From an uncultured Bacteroidota bacterium (GTDB lineage: Bacteria; Bacteroidota; Bacteroidia; Bacteroidales; VadinHA17), in contig CAIJYD010000020.1 of NCBI GenBank assembly GCA_903824785.1, forward strand, positions 1 to 59,835: a stretch of 59,835 nucleotides of DNA, read 5' to 3'. The position numbers and the translations under genes are program-made. Below the pieces are notes generated by a model, which did not search any database, had not been told where the DNA came from, and worked only from the letters and a program-made list of their open reading frames with translations. Shown piece after piece: positions 16,304 through 25,784 of this stretch (within the stretch, counting starts at the first letter, position 1; each line of letters opens with the position of its first letter).

Positions 16304-16335
16304 AAAAAAAAGGCTGCCTAAGAAAGACAGCCTTT
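16304..16335 (-). terminator. rho-independent terminator of secDF
   Basis: On the minus strand AAAGGCTG pairs with CAGCCTTT (arms 16328-16335 and 16309-16316), with an 11-base loop and a following run of seven T (16304-16310 on the + strand as A). It lies 20 bases beyond the secDF stop. Confidence 0.85.
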
Positions 16336-16354
16336 GAGAATATAATATTTTTCC

Positions 16355-19351
16355 TTATGCCTTTATTCTGGCTTTGGGTTCTTCGTCAACATTTCCCTTA
16401 GGAGATGTGTCGTACATCAGAGCAGTAGCTACGAAAACTGATGAATATACACCGGTACCGATACCAACCATCAGGGCAAACATAAATCCGCGTATTACGG
16501 CTCCGCCAAAGATAAACATGGCGACAATTGTAAGCATTACCGTTAGTGTTGTGTTTATGGTTCTGCTAAGAGTTGAGTTGATAGCCATATTAAGAACCTC
16601 TTTCATTGGGCGTTTACGATAGAGAGGAATATACTCCCTGAGCCTGTCGAAGACAATTACAGTATCGTTGACAGAGAAACCGATTACAGTAAGTATAGCT
16701 GCAATAAATGCCTGATCTATCTCCATTGAGAAAGGCATCAGTCCCCAGAAAATGGAGTAAACACCTATTACCAGAAGCACATCATGGAACAATGAGACCA
16801 CAGCGCCGAAACCATACTGCCAGTAGCGGAACCTCATGAAAATATATAAGAAGATAAGAAGAAGTGCAATGCCGACTGCAAAAAAAGCATTTATTTTAAT
16901 ATCGGCAGCAACAACAGGACCAACCGATTCTGAACTTACTCTGTATCTGCTGAGGAAACTCTCTTTATTAAGGTCACCACCTGTAACGCCTTTAAGTCCC
17001 TCATACAATTTGGTTTCCACATCATCGTCAACGCCTGTTTCATTTATTCTGTATTTGGTTGTAATCTTAACCTGATTGTCACTTCCGAAAGTAACAACCT
17101 GTGGAAGTTCTCCAAAAGAGACATTAAGCCTGGCCGCAATGTCTTCCGTAACAACAGGCTTGTCAAATCTTACGATATAGGTTCTTCCTCCGGTAAAATC
17201 GATACCCGGATTAAGGCCTCTGACAAATAATGATATAACCCCTCCAAGAAGAATGACTCCGGAAACAACATAGAAGTATTTCCTCATACCAATAAAATCT
17301 ATCTTGGTATTCTTAAAGACATTAGCTGTAAGTTTAATAGAAAAGGTAAGGTTTGCATTTCTCTTAAGAAGACTTTCATAAATTATTCTTGTAATAAAAA
17401 TAGCAGTGAATAACGAAGTAATAATTCCTATAACAAGAGTAGTTGCAAAACCTTTAATAGGACCTGTTCCGAAAATATAAAGAACAATACCTGTAAGGAT
17501 CGTTGTGACGTTTGAGTCAATAATTGCTGAGTAAGCGTGTTTGTATCCATCAGCAATTGCAAGCTTTATCCCTTTCCCGGCTCGTAATTCCTCCCTGATA
17601 CGTTCATAAATAAGAACGTTTGCATCAACAGCCATACCCATTGTAAGTACGATACCTGCGATACCCGGAAGTGTAAGAACTGCACTGAGTGAAGCAAGCA
17701 CCCCGAAGAGTAGAAATACGTTTGCAAGCAGGGCTATATTGGCAATTGTACCGGCACTTTTGCTGTAATAGAATATCATAAATACAAGCACAAAGATAAA
17801 GGCAATAATAAAAGAAACGAAACCTGAGTTTATTGCTTCTTTTCCAAGGGTTGGACCGACAATTGTATCGGAAATGATATGAGCAGGAGCAGGTAATTTA
17901 CCTGATTTCAGAATATTTGCAAGGTCATCTGCCTCTTCAATTGTGAAATCGCCAGTAATTTCGGTATTACCTCCGGTGATCTCATTCTGAACGCGCGGAT
18001 ATGAACGAACATAACCATCGAGGACTACGGCAAGGCAACGGTCGATATTCTCGCGGGTCATTCTTGCCCATGTTTTAGCACCTTCCGAGTTCATCGACAT
18101 ATCTACTTTCACCTCAGAGCCGGTAACGCCTGATGATGTTCTGGCTGAAGTAATTACATCTCCATCAAGAGGAGGACGCCCGTCGCGGGTTGTAATTTTA
18201 ATGGCGTGAAGCTCATATAACGTTTTTGTAGGATCATATTTATAAGGGTTCTGACTCCACATCATTTTAAGATCGCGTGGAAACAGAGCTTTAATCTGAT
18301 TCATTTTCAGTAAATTATTTACCCTTGCGGTATCTTTCGAGCTGGCAAGGCCGATCATACTTGAAGGCAAAGGCTGTCCATCGGCACTAACACGCGGACT
18401 AAGGAGGCCAAACAAAGGATTCTGCGTAGTAAACTCTTCGCGTGTGGCAGCATCCAATCCACTGGTTGTGTCTTTTTCAATAAGGTCGAGAAGCGACTGA
18501 TCTTTTTTGGCTGTATCGGAAACAGCAGTATTAACTGTTTTATCAACTGCCGGCTTATTGGTATTTTCGGTATTGGCCTGAATCTCTTTCAGGAGATTAT
18601 TAGCTGAAGAGAGATAGCCGATAATTTCACTGTTCTCATAAGTTTCCCAAAACTCAAGGTTGGCTGTTCCCTGAAGAAGTTCCCGTACACGTTTTGGATT
18701 ATTCTGCCCAGGAAGTTCAATCAGGATGCGTCCTTTAGTTGAAAGCTGGGTGATATTCGGCTGAACAACACCAAAGCGGTCGATCCTGGTACGAAGAATA
18801 TTAAAAGCGTTGGAAATAGCACCTGTTACTTCAGCATCAAGGACCTTTAACACCTCTTCGTTTGTCGAGTTGAAATTTATTTTCTCTTTCAGGTCAACTG
18901 TCCCGAATATTGAAGCAAGTTTGGCGTTGGGGTCAGTCTCCTGAAATGCTTTCCCAAAAAGGGTAAGATAATCCGACTGACTCTGCTTCTGCAACTCCCT
19001 TGTCCTTGCAAGAGCAGCGTTGAATGTTTTATCAGGATTAAAATTTGAAAGAGCTTTTAAGATATCTTCAACCGATACTTCAAGGATCACGTTCATGCCT
19101 CCTTTAAGGTCAAGTCCAAGGTTAAGTTCTTTTTTCTGACACTCCTTGAATGTGTTTCCAAGGAAACTCCACTGGTCTTTCGTCAATGTGGAAATAGAAT
19201 CAAGGTATTGTGTTTCCTTTACCAGGCTTCCTTTTGCATATGCTCTGGCTTCTTTTTTTACCTTATAGGTTGCACCTGTAAATGAAAGCTGGTAAATTGA
19301 TACCAACCCTAATGCTATTGCCAGAAAGATGATAGCTGCTTTATTCTGCAT
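16355..19351 (-). CDS. secDF: SecDF fused protein-export membrane protein
   Basis: This 998-residue fusion of SecD and SecF is the usual form in Bacteroidetes. The SecD half has an N-terminal helix, LGLDLKGGMNVILEVS (about 80), a long periplasmic P1 domain and a six-helix block including GMAVDANVLIYERIREE. The SecF half begins near residue 690 with its own GIDFTGGRTYIVRF and ends with IGFSVNDTVIVFDRLRE and five helices. It uses the proton motive force to pull exported proteins out of SecYEG. It is transcribed alone, with a promoter upstream and a strong terminator downstream. Confidence 0.96.
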   Translation of the reverse strand: MQNKAAIIFLAIALGLVSIYQLSFTGATYKVKKEARAYAKGSLVKETQYLDSISTLTKDQWSFLGNTFKECQKKELNLGLDLKGGMNVILEVSVEDILKALSNFNPDKTFNAALARTRELQKQSQSDYLTLFGKAFQETDPNAKLASIFGTVDLKEKINFNSTNEEVLKVLDAEVTGAISNAFNILRTRIDRFGVVQPNITQLSTKGRILIELPGQNNPKRVRELLQGTANLEFWETYENSEIIGYLSSANNLLKEIQANTENTNKPAVDKTVNTAVSDTAKKDQSLLDLIEKDTTSGLDAATREEFTTQNPLFGLLSPRVSADGQPLPSSMIGLASSKDTARVNNLLKMNQIKALFPRDLKMMWSQNPYKYDPTKTLYELHAIKITTRDGRPPLDGDVITSARTSSGVTGSEVKVDMSMNSEGAKTWARMTRENIDRCLAVVLDGYVRSYPRVQNEITGGNTEITGDFTIEEADDLANILKSGKLPAPAHIISDTIVGPTLGKEAINSGFVSFIIAFIFVLVFMIFYYSKSAGTIANIALLANVFLLFGVLASLSAVLTLPGIAGIVLTMGMAVDANVLIYERIREELRAGKGIKLAIADGYKHAYSAIIDSNVTTILTGIVLYIFGTGPIKGFATTLVIGIITSLFTAIFITRIIYESLLKRNANLTFSIKLTANVFKNTKIDFIGMRKYFYVVSGVILLGGVISLFVRGLNPGIDFTGGRTYIVRFDKPVVTEDIAARLNVSFGELPQVVTFGSDNQVKITTKYRINETGVDDDVETKLYEGLKGVTGGDLNKESFLSRYRVSSESVGPVVAADIKINAFFAVGIALLLIFLYIFMRFRYWQYGFGAVVSLFHDVLLVIGVYSIFWGLMPFSMEIDQAFIAAILTVIGFSVNDTVIVFDRLREYIPLYRKRPMKEVLNMAINSTLSRTINTTLTVMLTIVAMFIFGGAVIRGFMFALMVGIGTGVYSSVFVATALMYDTSPKGNVDEEPKARIKA

Positions 19352-19411
19352 TTGTCTGTTCTTTTGGGATTATTCTGTATAATATATATTTTATTCTACT
19401 TTATTGAGGCG

Positions 19412-19440
19412 CAAAGATATTAAAATTTTGTAAAAACAAT
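19412..19440 (-). promoter_or_regulatory. secDF promoter
   Basis: On the minus strand TATCTTTG (19412-19419) matches TAnnTTTG, and ATTG (19437-19440) lies 17 bases upstream as a -33 element. It lies 61 bases before the secDF ATG. Confidence 0.5.
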
Positions 19441-19557
19441 CAATTATTAATCAGTTGAATTGGAGGAAAAGAAATTAGCCTGTAAGCCATGACTAACAGA
19501 AAGTAAAATATAAAAATTTCAGGATTGTATGGATCAAGGCAGGCATAAATTAATCAA

Positions 19558-19582
19558 GGGCCTGATTATAACGATCAGGCCC
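19558..19582 (-). terminator. hairpin downstream of tolC
   Basis: GGGCCTGAT (19558-19566) pairs perfectly with ATCAGGCCC (19574-19582) around a 7-base loop, 26 bases beyond the tolC stop. The stem is strong, but no long T run follows on the minus strand. It is a likely end of the efflux operon. Confidence 0.6.
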
Positions 19583-19607
19583 CGGTCTAACTCTAAATAA
19601 CTACCTG

Positions 19608-21107
19608 TTATTGAAGTAGTTTTTCATAATCTGTTTCGAGTGGTCTTTTATTGATAAAATCGAAAAGTGTAAGATTCCGTAAATTATAAAAGTAGCTCCA
19701 GTAATTCTGCAAAGACTGGACATAAGCCCTTCTGTTCTGGTCTTTCTTTGTATCAGCATTATTGAGTTCAAGAACTGCAATTTTTCCGATAAGAAATCTC
19801 TGTTTTGTTACTTCGAACATTTTCTGGGCAACAGTATCAGATTTCGCTGCAATTCCTACCTGTGCAGCCTGCAGGTTGAACTGTTCAACATCGAGATAGA
19901 GGTTTTGCTGAAAATCAACAATTGCCTGCTGCGACTGAACCTGTGCCAGTTCAAGACTTGACTGTGCCATCTTGTATTTTCCACGTCCAAGCCCCCAGTC
20001 GAGTATAGGCATTGTAAAGCCCACCCTCACACGCTGCTGCTGGTTTGGGGATGTATAGGCGAGATCAAAATTAGGATCCTGATCGCGTAAACCGAACGAT
20101 GCTATCAGGTTTGCATTCAGACCCCTTTCTGCTTTTGCCTGAGCCACACTGCTCTGGGCAGTAAGTAAAGTAAGCTGTTGCATTAACATTTCAGGATTGT
20201 TCACCATTGCGAGATCAAAGACCTCCTGAGTGCTGACCTGCAACGCCGGAATCTGATTAGGCAGAATAAGTTCAACTCTCACATTTTCATTAAAGCCGAG
20301 AAACGATCTCAGACGAATCTCCCTGTCTCTTAAATTCATCTCAGCCTCTTTTCTGGCAGTTTCTGCATTAAGCCAGGAAAGCTGCATCTGAAGGAGTTCA
20401 TCCTCAGCAATTGTACCAAGATCATAACGACCTTTGGCAATTCGCCACAGAGTGTCAGCATTGGAATAGTTCATTTCCGAAATCTGCTTATTGATCTGAG
20501 CCAGTGCAAGGGAGAAGAAATTGTTAACAGCCTGCTGATGAACAGATTCTATATTTGAAAGAAAAGTCTTTTTAGCTGCTTCAAATTTCAGCGGTTCGGT
20601 TTTCTTCTGCCATTTAAGAGCATTATATCTGAATAAAGGTTGATTAAGGCCTATGCTTAACGGAGCAGTTATATACTTGCGTGTACCATTCTCAAAATCA
20701 TTGAATATGGTAAGGTCGGAATTCAACGAAACCGATCCGCCGGTTAAACCAATATTCTGTGACAGGGAAAGCGACCCCAGGTTACTGAGTGTGTTTGTAG
20801 CCCTGTAATCGTAACTTGATGTTATGGAGTTCCAGACTTTATCATAAGCTGTACTGTAATCAGGAGTTGTACCTGCAAGGGTCAGCGATGGCCTGTATTG
20901 AGCCACAAAAGTCCTGTATTGCCAGTAACTGGCACGGAACCTGTGTTTAGCCATAAGTGCATTGGGCGATTGCTCTTCAGCCAGCTTTATTACTTCGTCG
21001 AAAGTAAGCTGTTTAATATCCTGGGCCTCAATTTTCTCAGATAATACGAGAACAACAGCTATAATGGGAATAATAAGTAATTTCTTCATTTTTAATAATT
21101 TATTCAT
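19608..21107 (-). CDS. TolC-family outer membrane efflux protein
   Basis: This 499-residue protein has an N-terminal signal peptide (to about IEAQ) and two long coiled-coil-rich outer membrane efflux repeats. It has the family's NSPEMLMQQ-like repeat start (AMVNNPEMLMQQL) and LPILDWG-like motif (MPILDWGLGRGKY). It should form the outer-membrane channel of the tripartite pump encoded with the adaptor and permease upstream. Its start overlaps the permease stop by 8 bases. The first Met is at 21107; Met7 (MKKLLIIPI) may be the true start. Confidence 0.9.
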   Translation of the reverse strand: MNKLLKMKKLLIIPIIAVVLVLSEKIEAQDIKQLTFDEVIKLAEEQSPNALMAKHRFRASYWQYRTFVAQYRPSLTLAGTTPDYSTAYDKVWNSITSSYDYRATNTLSNLGSLSLSQNIGLTGGSVSLNSDLTIFNDFENGTRKYITAPLSIGLNQPLFRYNALKWQKKTEPLKFEAAKKTFLSNIESVHQQAVNNFFSLALAQINKQISEMNYSNADTLWRIAKGRYDLGTIAEDELLQMQLSWLNAETARKEAEMNLRDREIRLRSFLGFNENVRVELILPNQIPALQVSTQEVFDLAMVNNPEMLMQQLTLLTAQSSVAQAKAERGLNANLIASFGLRDQDPNFDLAYTSPNQQQRVRVGFTMPILDWGLGRGKYKMAQSSLELAQVQSQQAIVDFQQNLYLDVEQFNLQAAQVGIAAKSDTVAQKMFEVTKQRFLIGKIAVLELNNADTKKDQNRRAYVQSLQNYWSYFYNLRNLTLFDFINKRPLETDYEKLLQ

Positions 21108-22482
21108 ACCTCAATGATTCAATAGGGTCTTTCTCTGATGCCCTTTTGGCAGGGGAGTATCCAAAAATGACACCCACAGCGGCAGATACGCCGAATGCAA
21201 TAAAAACAGAGAAGAAGGATACGATGGTCATAATACCGGCTATCTGCTCTATCAGTTTAGCCATTACAACACCAAAAAACACACCGATAAAACCTCCTGA
21301 TACGCTTATAAGTACTGCTTCGGAGAGAAACTGTACCACAATATCCATTTTCTTGGCTCCGATAGCCATTCTGGTACCAATCTCCTTTATCCTTTCCATA
21401 ACCGAGGCGAACATGATATTCATAATACCAATTCCGCCAACGATAAGTGAAATACTGGCAATGGCTCCAAGAACAACATTGAAAATATCCTTTGTACGCT
21501 GTTGCTGTTTAAGAAGTAATTCAGGAACTGTAATCTCGAAATCTTTTACACCAGTATGCCTTCTTGTAAGCATTCTGCTCAGAATTTCAGTTGTCGGCTG
21601 AAGGTGCTCTGTTTCAGCTACCTGTACAACAATTCTGTCAAGCTGATTATAATTTGTTTCAATATCGCTTGAAGCATCGGAACCGCTTGTAACAATTCTT
21701 GCCATTCCTCCGCCACCACCACCGCCAAAGAACTGCATCGAAGTGGCTTCCGAAACCAGTTTTGTATTAATCAGAGCTCTGTTCTGATATCTTAACAACA
21801 TGGTCTGAATAGGAATATAAATATTGTCGTTATAAACATTCACCCCCTTTTCTTCAAAACCTGTAAGACTGACATTGCTCTTCTGGAGTACACCGATTAC
21901 CTTAAGCCAGATTCCGTTAAATTTAATATACTGTCCGAGAGGATCTATTTTGCTGAAAAATTTTGCCCGTATATTTGCTCCGATTATACATACCTGAATC
22001 CCGTTTTCTTCCTGATAAGCATTAAAAAACGCCCCTCCTACCAAAGGCAGGTTATAGAGATAGAAATAATCATTCGAGACACCTACAAGCTTGGCTGTAT
22101 ATTTCACACCATTCATCATCGCTGTTGAATTGAAAGAGATCTCAGGACTTATCCTTTTAACAGATGGAAGTGTTTCTTTAATAGCCTCAACATCAAGAAG
22201 ATTAAGTCCCCTTGAGAATTTCTTCTGTTGCTTTTCTCCTCCTTCGGTGGAAGAAGATTTGTCGGGAATAACCGGATTAATAAGGATATTGTTTACCCCT
22301 ACCATTTTCATCTGTTCCATAATTTCCTGCTTGGCCCCTTTTCCAATTGCGAGCATTGCAATAACAGCAGCCACACCAAAAATTATTCCCAGTGCTGTAA
22401 GCATTGATTTCAGTTTATTCGAAACGATTGATTCGACAGCAATTTCAATATCGTGGAAATATCTTAAGATAAATTTGAACAT
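21100..22482 (-). CDS. MacB-type ABC transporter permease (no ATPase domain)
   Basis: This 460-residue permease has an N-terminal helix in the form SNKLKSMLTALGIIFGVAAV, a periplasmic MacB_PCD domain (about 45-320) and three C-terminal helices. The FtsX domain has ERIKEIGTRMAIGAK. A glycine run in the periplasmic domain (FFGGGGGGGMAR) is unusual. Classic MacB carries an N-terminal ATPase, which is absent here, and no ATPase gene is adjacent. LolD at 7.0-7.7 kb is the only MacB/LolD-type ATPase seen in the window. It is transcribed between the adaptor and TolC. Confidence 0.88.
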   Translation of the reverse strand: MFKFILRYFHDIEIAVESIVSNKLKSMLTALGIIFGVAAVIAMLAIGKGAKQEIMEQMKMVGVNNILINPVIPDKSSSTEGGEKQQKKFSRGLNLLDVEAIKETLPSVKRISPEISFNSTAMMNGVKYTAKLVGVSNDYFYLYNLPLVGGAFFNAYQEENGIQVCIIGANIRAKFFSKIDPLGQYIKFNGIWLKVIGVLQKSNVSLTGFEEKGVNVYNDNIYIPIQTMLLRYQNRALINTKLVSEATSMQFFGGGGGGGMARIVTSGSDASSDIETNYNQLDRIVVQVAETEHLQPTTEILSRMLTRRHTGVKDFEITVPELLLKQQQRTKDIFNVVLGAIASISLIVGGIGIMNIMFASVMERIKEIGTRMAIGAKKMDIVVQFLSEAVLISVSGGFIGVFFGVVMAKLIEQIAGIMTIVSFFSVFIAFGVSAAVGVIFGYSPAKRASEKDPIESLRYE

Positions 22483-22542
22483 ATTATTTCCTTTTTAATT
22501 TCTATTTCATAATTATTGTGAAGGGATAATTGTTTTGATAAA

Positions 22543-24135
22543 TTAGCTGCCCGGCTGAACAACCCGGATTTGAGTCCTGCCTCCTGCAGAAGTATCCCTT
22601 TGGCCGCTTCCGCGCTGATTACGCATATTCATCATACGGCGCATGGCAGCAGTATCCCTTGTGCCACCACCCTGTTGTCTGCGCATATTCATGCCACGTC
22701 CCGCAGAAGAGCTGTCCCTGCTTCTTCCCTGCCATTGCTGATTACCACCCCTGTTCTGAAACTCCTGCATCATTTCTGGAGTAAAATTCATCATTCCCTC
22801 TCCTTGTTCTTTAGCTTTTTCGGCCTCCTGCCTTATTCGCATTTCTTCTGCTTTCTTCTCTTTTTCACGGTCTTTTATAACTGTAATAAGCTCCTCCCCG
22901 AGACGATTGAATTTTTCGGGAGCCAGCGGGGTACTGAGATAAATCTGAACCCCCTCTTTCAATCCCTGTTCAACCACAACATTATTTTCGTTGGATTCTC
23001 CAAGTACAACAACCTGCTTGTCTCCTTTTTTAAGATAGACGAAGGGAATACTGTCGGTTCCTGCCTGAACACTTTCAAGAGGAATATAGATCACATCAGC
23101 AATTGTCTTTGTAACTATCTTGTTTCCTGTTGTCATTGAGGGTCTTAATATAGGATCCGATCCATCAACCTTGACAAGTACTTCAAACACTTTTGCATCG
23201 GCATTCGGCAGTTGTTCGCCGATATTTGCAACACTTGTCACAAGGCCGGTATAGGATTTTTCAGGAAAAGCATCGACCATAAGTTCAACTTTCTGCCCTG
23301 CTTTCACTTTGCTTACATCTATTTCATTAACATAAGTTTTTGAAATCATTGAAGACATATCGGGAAGAGTTGCCACAACATTATCCCAAGGGTTGATTGA
23401 TGAGCCTACTTTTCTCTTTACTCCCATCCTGTCTCTCTTGTATATTACCATCCCGGATGAAGGGGCGGTAATCAGAAATTTTGATAAAATAGTCTGTAGG
23501 TCACCTACTCTTGTCTGTTGCTCCGACAGATTATTTTTATTATTCCTCATATCTGATTTGGCCTGTTCAACTCTTAATGAGTAGCTCCTTATTGCCTGGT
23601 CGAGCGAACGGTTAGCTTTGTCGAGTGAAATTTCCGCCTGCCGGATTGTGGTAGGTGGCTCATATTTCGATTGCTGAAGGGTTATGGCAGCCTCTTCCAC
23701 TGTAAATTTAAGATTTTTGATATTATCTCTTAAGTTACTGAGTGTGACAGCAGTATCTAATATCTTCATCTCAAGGTTAGTCTCATATGTTGTGAGCCTT
23801 TCAAGTTCATCCTTCAGACTGTTATCAAAAGCTGTTCTGTCAAGTGTAGCTATAAAATCGCCTTCTTTAACTTCAGTTCCTTCCGGAACAAGATCCTGAA
23901 TTTTGATATCCATTACCCTTATATTTCTGCTCTGGGTAAATTCAGGGCCCCGTATATCAGTTGAGTTCTCAGCCTGCAATTCACCTGTGGTGGTAACGAC
24001 TATATCAAACTGCCCTCTCTTGGATTCAACAAAAAGATTTGAAATATCCTTCTTTGAAGTCAGCTTGTTTATAACTACCAGAAATATGATTGCGACCACA
24101 ATAACAATACCTGTTACAATAATTGTTCTTTTCAT
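22543..24135 (-). CDS. HlyD/MacA-type periplasmic adaptor with Arg/Gly-rich tail
   Basis: This 530-residue adaptor has an N-terminal membrane helix (about 4-25), a lipoyl/biotinyl half-motif, a coiled-coil hairpin (about 105-215), the second half-motif ITAPSSGMVIYKRD and a beta-barrel (AGQKVELMVDAFPEKSYTG). The C-terminal 110 residues are unusual: charged helix, then an Arg/Gly/Gln/Met-rich tail with a repeated block (RDTAAMRRMMNMRNQRG and related). The tail is outside the normal adaptor fold and may bind other envelope components. First gene of the efflux operon, with an upstream TACTTTTG box. Confidence 0.9.
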   Translation of the reverse strand: MKRTIIVTGIVIVVAIIFLVVINKLTSKKDISNLFVESKRGQFDIVVTTTGELQAENSTDIRGPEFTQSRNIRVMDIKIQDLVPEGTEVKEGDFIATLDRTAFDNSLKDELERLTTYETNLEMKILDTAVTLSNLRDNIKNLKFTVEEAAITLQQSKYEPPTTIRQAEISLDKANRSLDQAIRSYSLRVEQAKSDMRNNKNNLSEQQTRVGDLQTILSKFLITAPSSGMVIYKRDRMGVKRKVGSSINPWDNVVATLPDMSSMISKTYVNEIDVSKVKAGQKVELMVDAFPEKSYTGLVTSVANIGEQLPNADAKVFEVLVKVDGSDPILRPSMTTGNKIVTKTIADVIYIPLESVQAGTDSIPFVYLKKGDKQVVVLGESNENNVVVEQGLKEGVQIYLSTPLAPEKFNRLGEELITVIKDREKEKKAEEMRIRQEAEKAKEQGEGMMNFTPEMMQEFQNRGGNQQWQGRSRDSSSAGRGMNMRRQQGGGTRDTAAMRRMMNMRNQRGSGQRDTSAGGRTQIRVVQPGS

Positions 24136-24173
24136 CAGAAAATAAAATAATTAATAAAATAAAAATTCAGCCA

Positions 24174-24205
24174 CAAAAGTATTAAAAAGTGATGTTAGCA
24201 TTCAA
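24174..24205 (-). promoter_or_regulatory. promoter of the efflux operon
   Basis: On the minus strand TACTTTTG (24174-24181) fits TAnnTTTG, and TTG (24203-24205) lies 21 bases upstream. It is 39 bases before the adaptor start. Confidence 0.45.
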
Positions 24206-24259
24206 CCATTAACAAAATTTAACATCACTCACATTTTTGTCCTTGTGAATTAAAGACAC

Positions 24260-24287
24260 TCTTTCCGGTAGATTTATTCCGGAAAGA
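24260..24287 (-). terminator. hairpin downstream of glmM
   Basis: TCTTTCCGG (24260-24268) and CCGGAAAGA (24279-24287) are perfectly complementary with a 10-base loop, 18 bases beyond the glmM stop. No clear T run follows, so termination is probable rather than certain. Confidence 0.5.
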
Positions 24288-24305
24288 ATCGTAAAACAGA
24301 TTAAT

Positions 24306-25688
24306 TTAGAGATTTTTAACAATTTGAATAACACCGCCGGCCAGATCCTCTGCTTCCTGAGTAGTTCTGCCTTCCGCATATATTCTTATTATGGGCTCAG
24401 TATTTGATTTTCTGATCTGCACCCATCCATTCTCATGCCCGATCCATAATCCGTCTCTTTCATCAGTCTGATGACCTTTGAAATGAGTTTTAAGTGTATT
24501 TACAATAAGGGTGAAATCAGAATTTGGGGCGAGTGTCAGTTTCTTTTTAGCTATAACATATTGAGGATAAAGCTGCCGAAGGGAAGTGCACTTCATTTTG
24601 CTTTTTGCAAGATGCGAAAGAAATAGAGCAATACCCGCGAGAGCATCGCGTCCATAATGAAGCTCAGGATAGATGACTCCTCCATTTCCTTCACCTCCAA
24701 TAACTGCGCCTCTTTTCTTCATCTCTTCCACTACATTTACCTCCCCGACAGAAGCAGAATAATATTTGCAGCCATGCTTTACCGTTATATCACTTAACGA
24801 TCTGGTAGAGGAGAGATTAGATACTGTACTTCCGGGAGTATGTTTCAGGATGTAATCGGAAATTGCTACAAGGGTATATTCCTCTCCGAACATTGCTCCG
24901 GTTTCACATACAATAGCCAGCCTGTCTACATCAGGGTCAACAACAAATCCGAGATCGGCTTTCCCTTTTACTACAAACTCAGAAATAGCAGTCAGATTTT
25001 CAGGAATCGGTTCGGGGTTATGAGCGAAGTTCCCGTCTGGATTTGTGTTCAGTTCTATTATATTTTCAACTCCAAGTGACCTTAACAGCTGCGGAAGTAT
25101 TATCCCTCCTACCGAATTAATGCAATCTATTGCTACAGTAAAACCAGCCTCTTTAATCTCTTTTACATCAACCAGATTAAGGGCAAGAACCAGGTCAATA
25201 TGCTTTTTATCCCAGGTATCATCAAGGACAAGCGATCCTGTTAAATTGCCGGAAACAAAATTAAAATCTTCCGAATCGGCAATCTCAAGCACTTTCATGC
25301 CATCATCTGATGAAAGAAACTCACCATCTTCATTGAGCAGTTTCAACGCATTCCACTCAGCCGGATTGTGACTGGCAGTAATAATAATGCCACCATCGGC
25401 TTTGGTACCTGAAACCGCCAGCTCGACAGTCGGTGTTGAAGCCAGACCAAGATCAGTAACACTGATTCCAAGGCTGCGAAGAGAGGTAATTACCAGGCTG
25501 TTAACCATGCCACCCGACTTGCGGGCATCGCGGCCTACAATTACGTTCAACTCTACTTTGTTATGCCTTTTCTGAAGCCATGTTCCAAAAGCAGAAGCAA
25601 ATTTTACAATATCAACAGGAGAGAGACTCTCTCCGGGTTTACCACCTATGGTTCCTCTTATACCGGAAATTGATTTTATCAGTGCCAT
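24306..25688 (-). CDS. glmM: phosphoglucosamine mutase
   Basis: This 460-residue alpha-D-phosphohexomutase has the phosphoserine loop TASHNPAEWNALK (Ser near residue 106), the metal-binding loop DPDVDRLAI (about 245), the sugar-binding loop EGNGGVIYPELHYGRD and the phosphate-binding RKSNTEPIIRIYAEG. GlmM converts glucosamine-6-phosphate to glucosamine-1-phosphate for peptidoglycan and LPS synthesis. The N-terminal GIRGTIGGKPGESLSP is family-typical. A phosphomannomutase is possible, but the Bacteroidetes 460-residue form is normally GlmM. It is divergent from rluB, with a promoter region of about 96 bases between them. Confidence 0.85.
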   Translation of the reverse strand: MALIKSISGIRGTIGGKPGESLSPVDIVKFASAFGTWLQKRHNKVELNVIVGRDARKSGGMVNSLVITSLRSLGISVTDLGLASTPTVELAVSGTKADGGIIITASHNPAEWNALKLLNEDGEFLSSDDGMKVLEIADSEDFNFVSGNLTGSLVLDDTWDKKHIDLVLALNLVDVKEIKEAGFTVAIDCINSVGGIILPQLLRSLGVENIIELNTNPDGNFAHNPEPIPENLTAISEFVVKGKADLGFVVDPDVDRLAIVCETGAMFGEEYTLVAISDYILKHTPGSTVSNLSSTRSLSDITVKHGCKYYSASVGEVNVVEEMKKRGAVIGGEGNGGVIYPELHYGRDALAGIALFLSHLAKSKMKCTSLRQLYPQYVIAKKKLTLAPNSDFTLIVNTLKTHFKGHQTDERDGLWIGHENGWVQIRKSNTEPIIRIYAEGRTTQEAEDLAGGVIQIVKNL

Positions 25689-25756
25689 TTAAATTTGTTT
25701 TTCAGACTTACAAAGGTGCAAAAAAATAGTCAAATCATAATATTGCAATTTAATCG

Positions 25757-25764
25757 TACCTTTG
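25757..25764 (+). promoter_or_regulatory. -7 box TACCTTTG upstream of rluB-era-der
   Basis: TACCTTTG matches the TAnnTTTG consensus and ends 20 bases before the rluB start. A TTG lies only 11 bases upstream, so no good -33 element is assigned. Confidence 0.45.
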
Positions 25765-25784
25765 CACCCTGATAATTAATTGAT

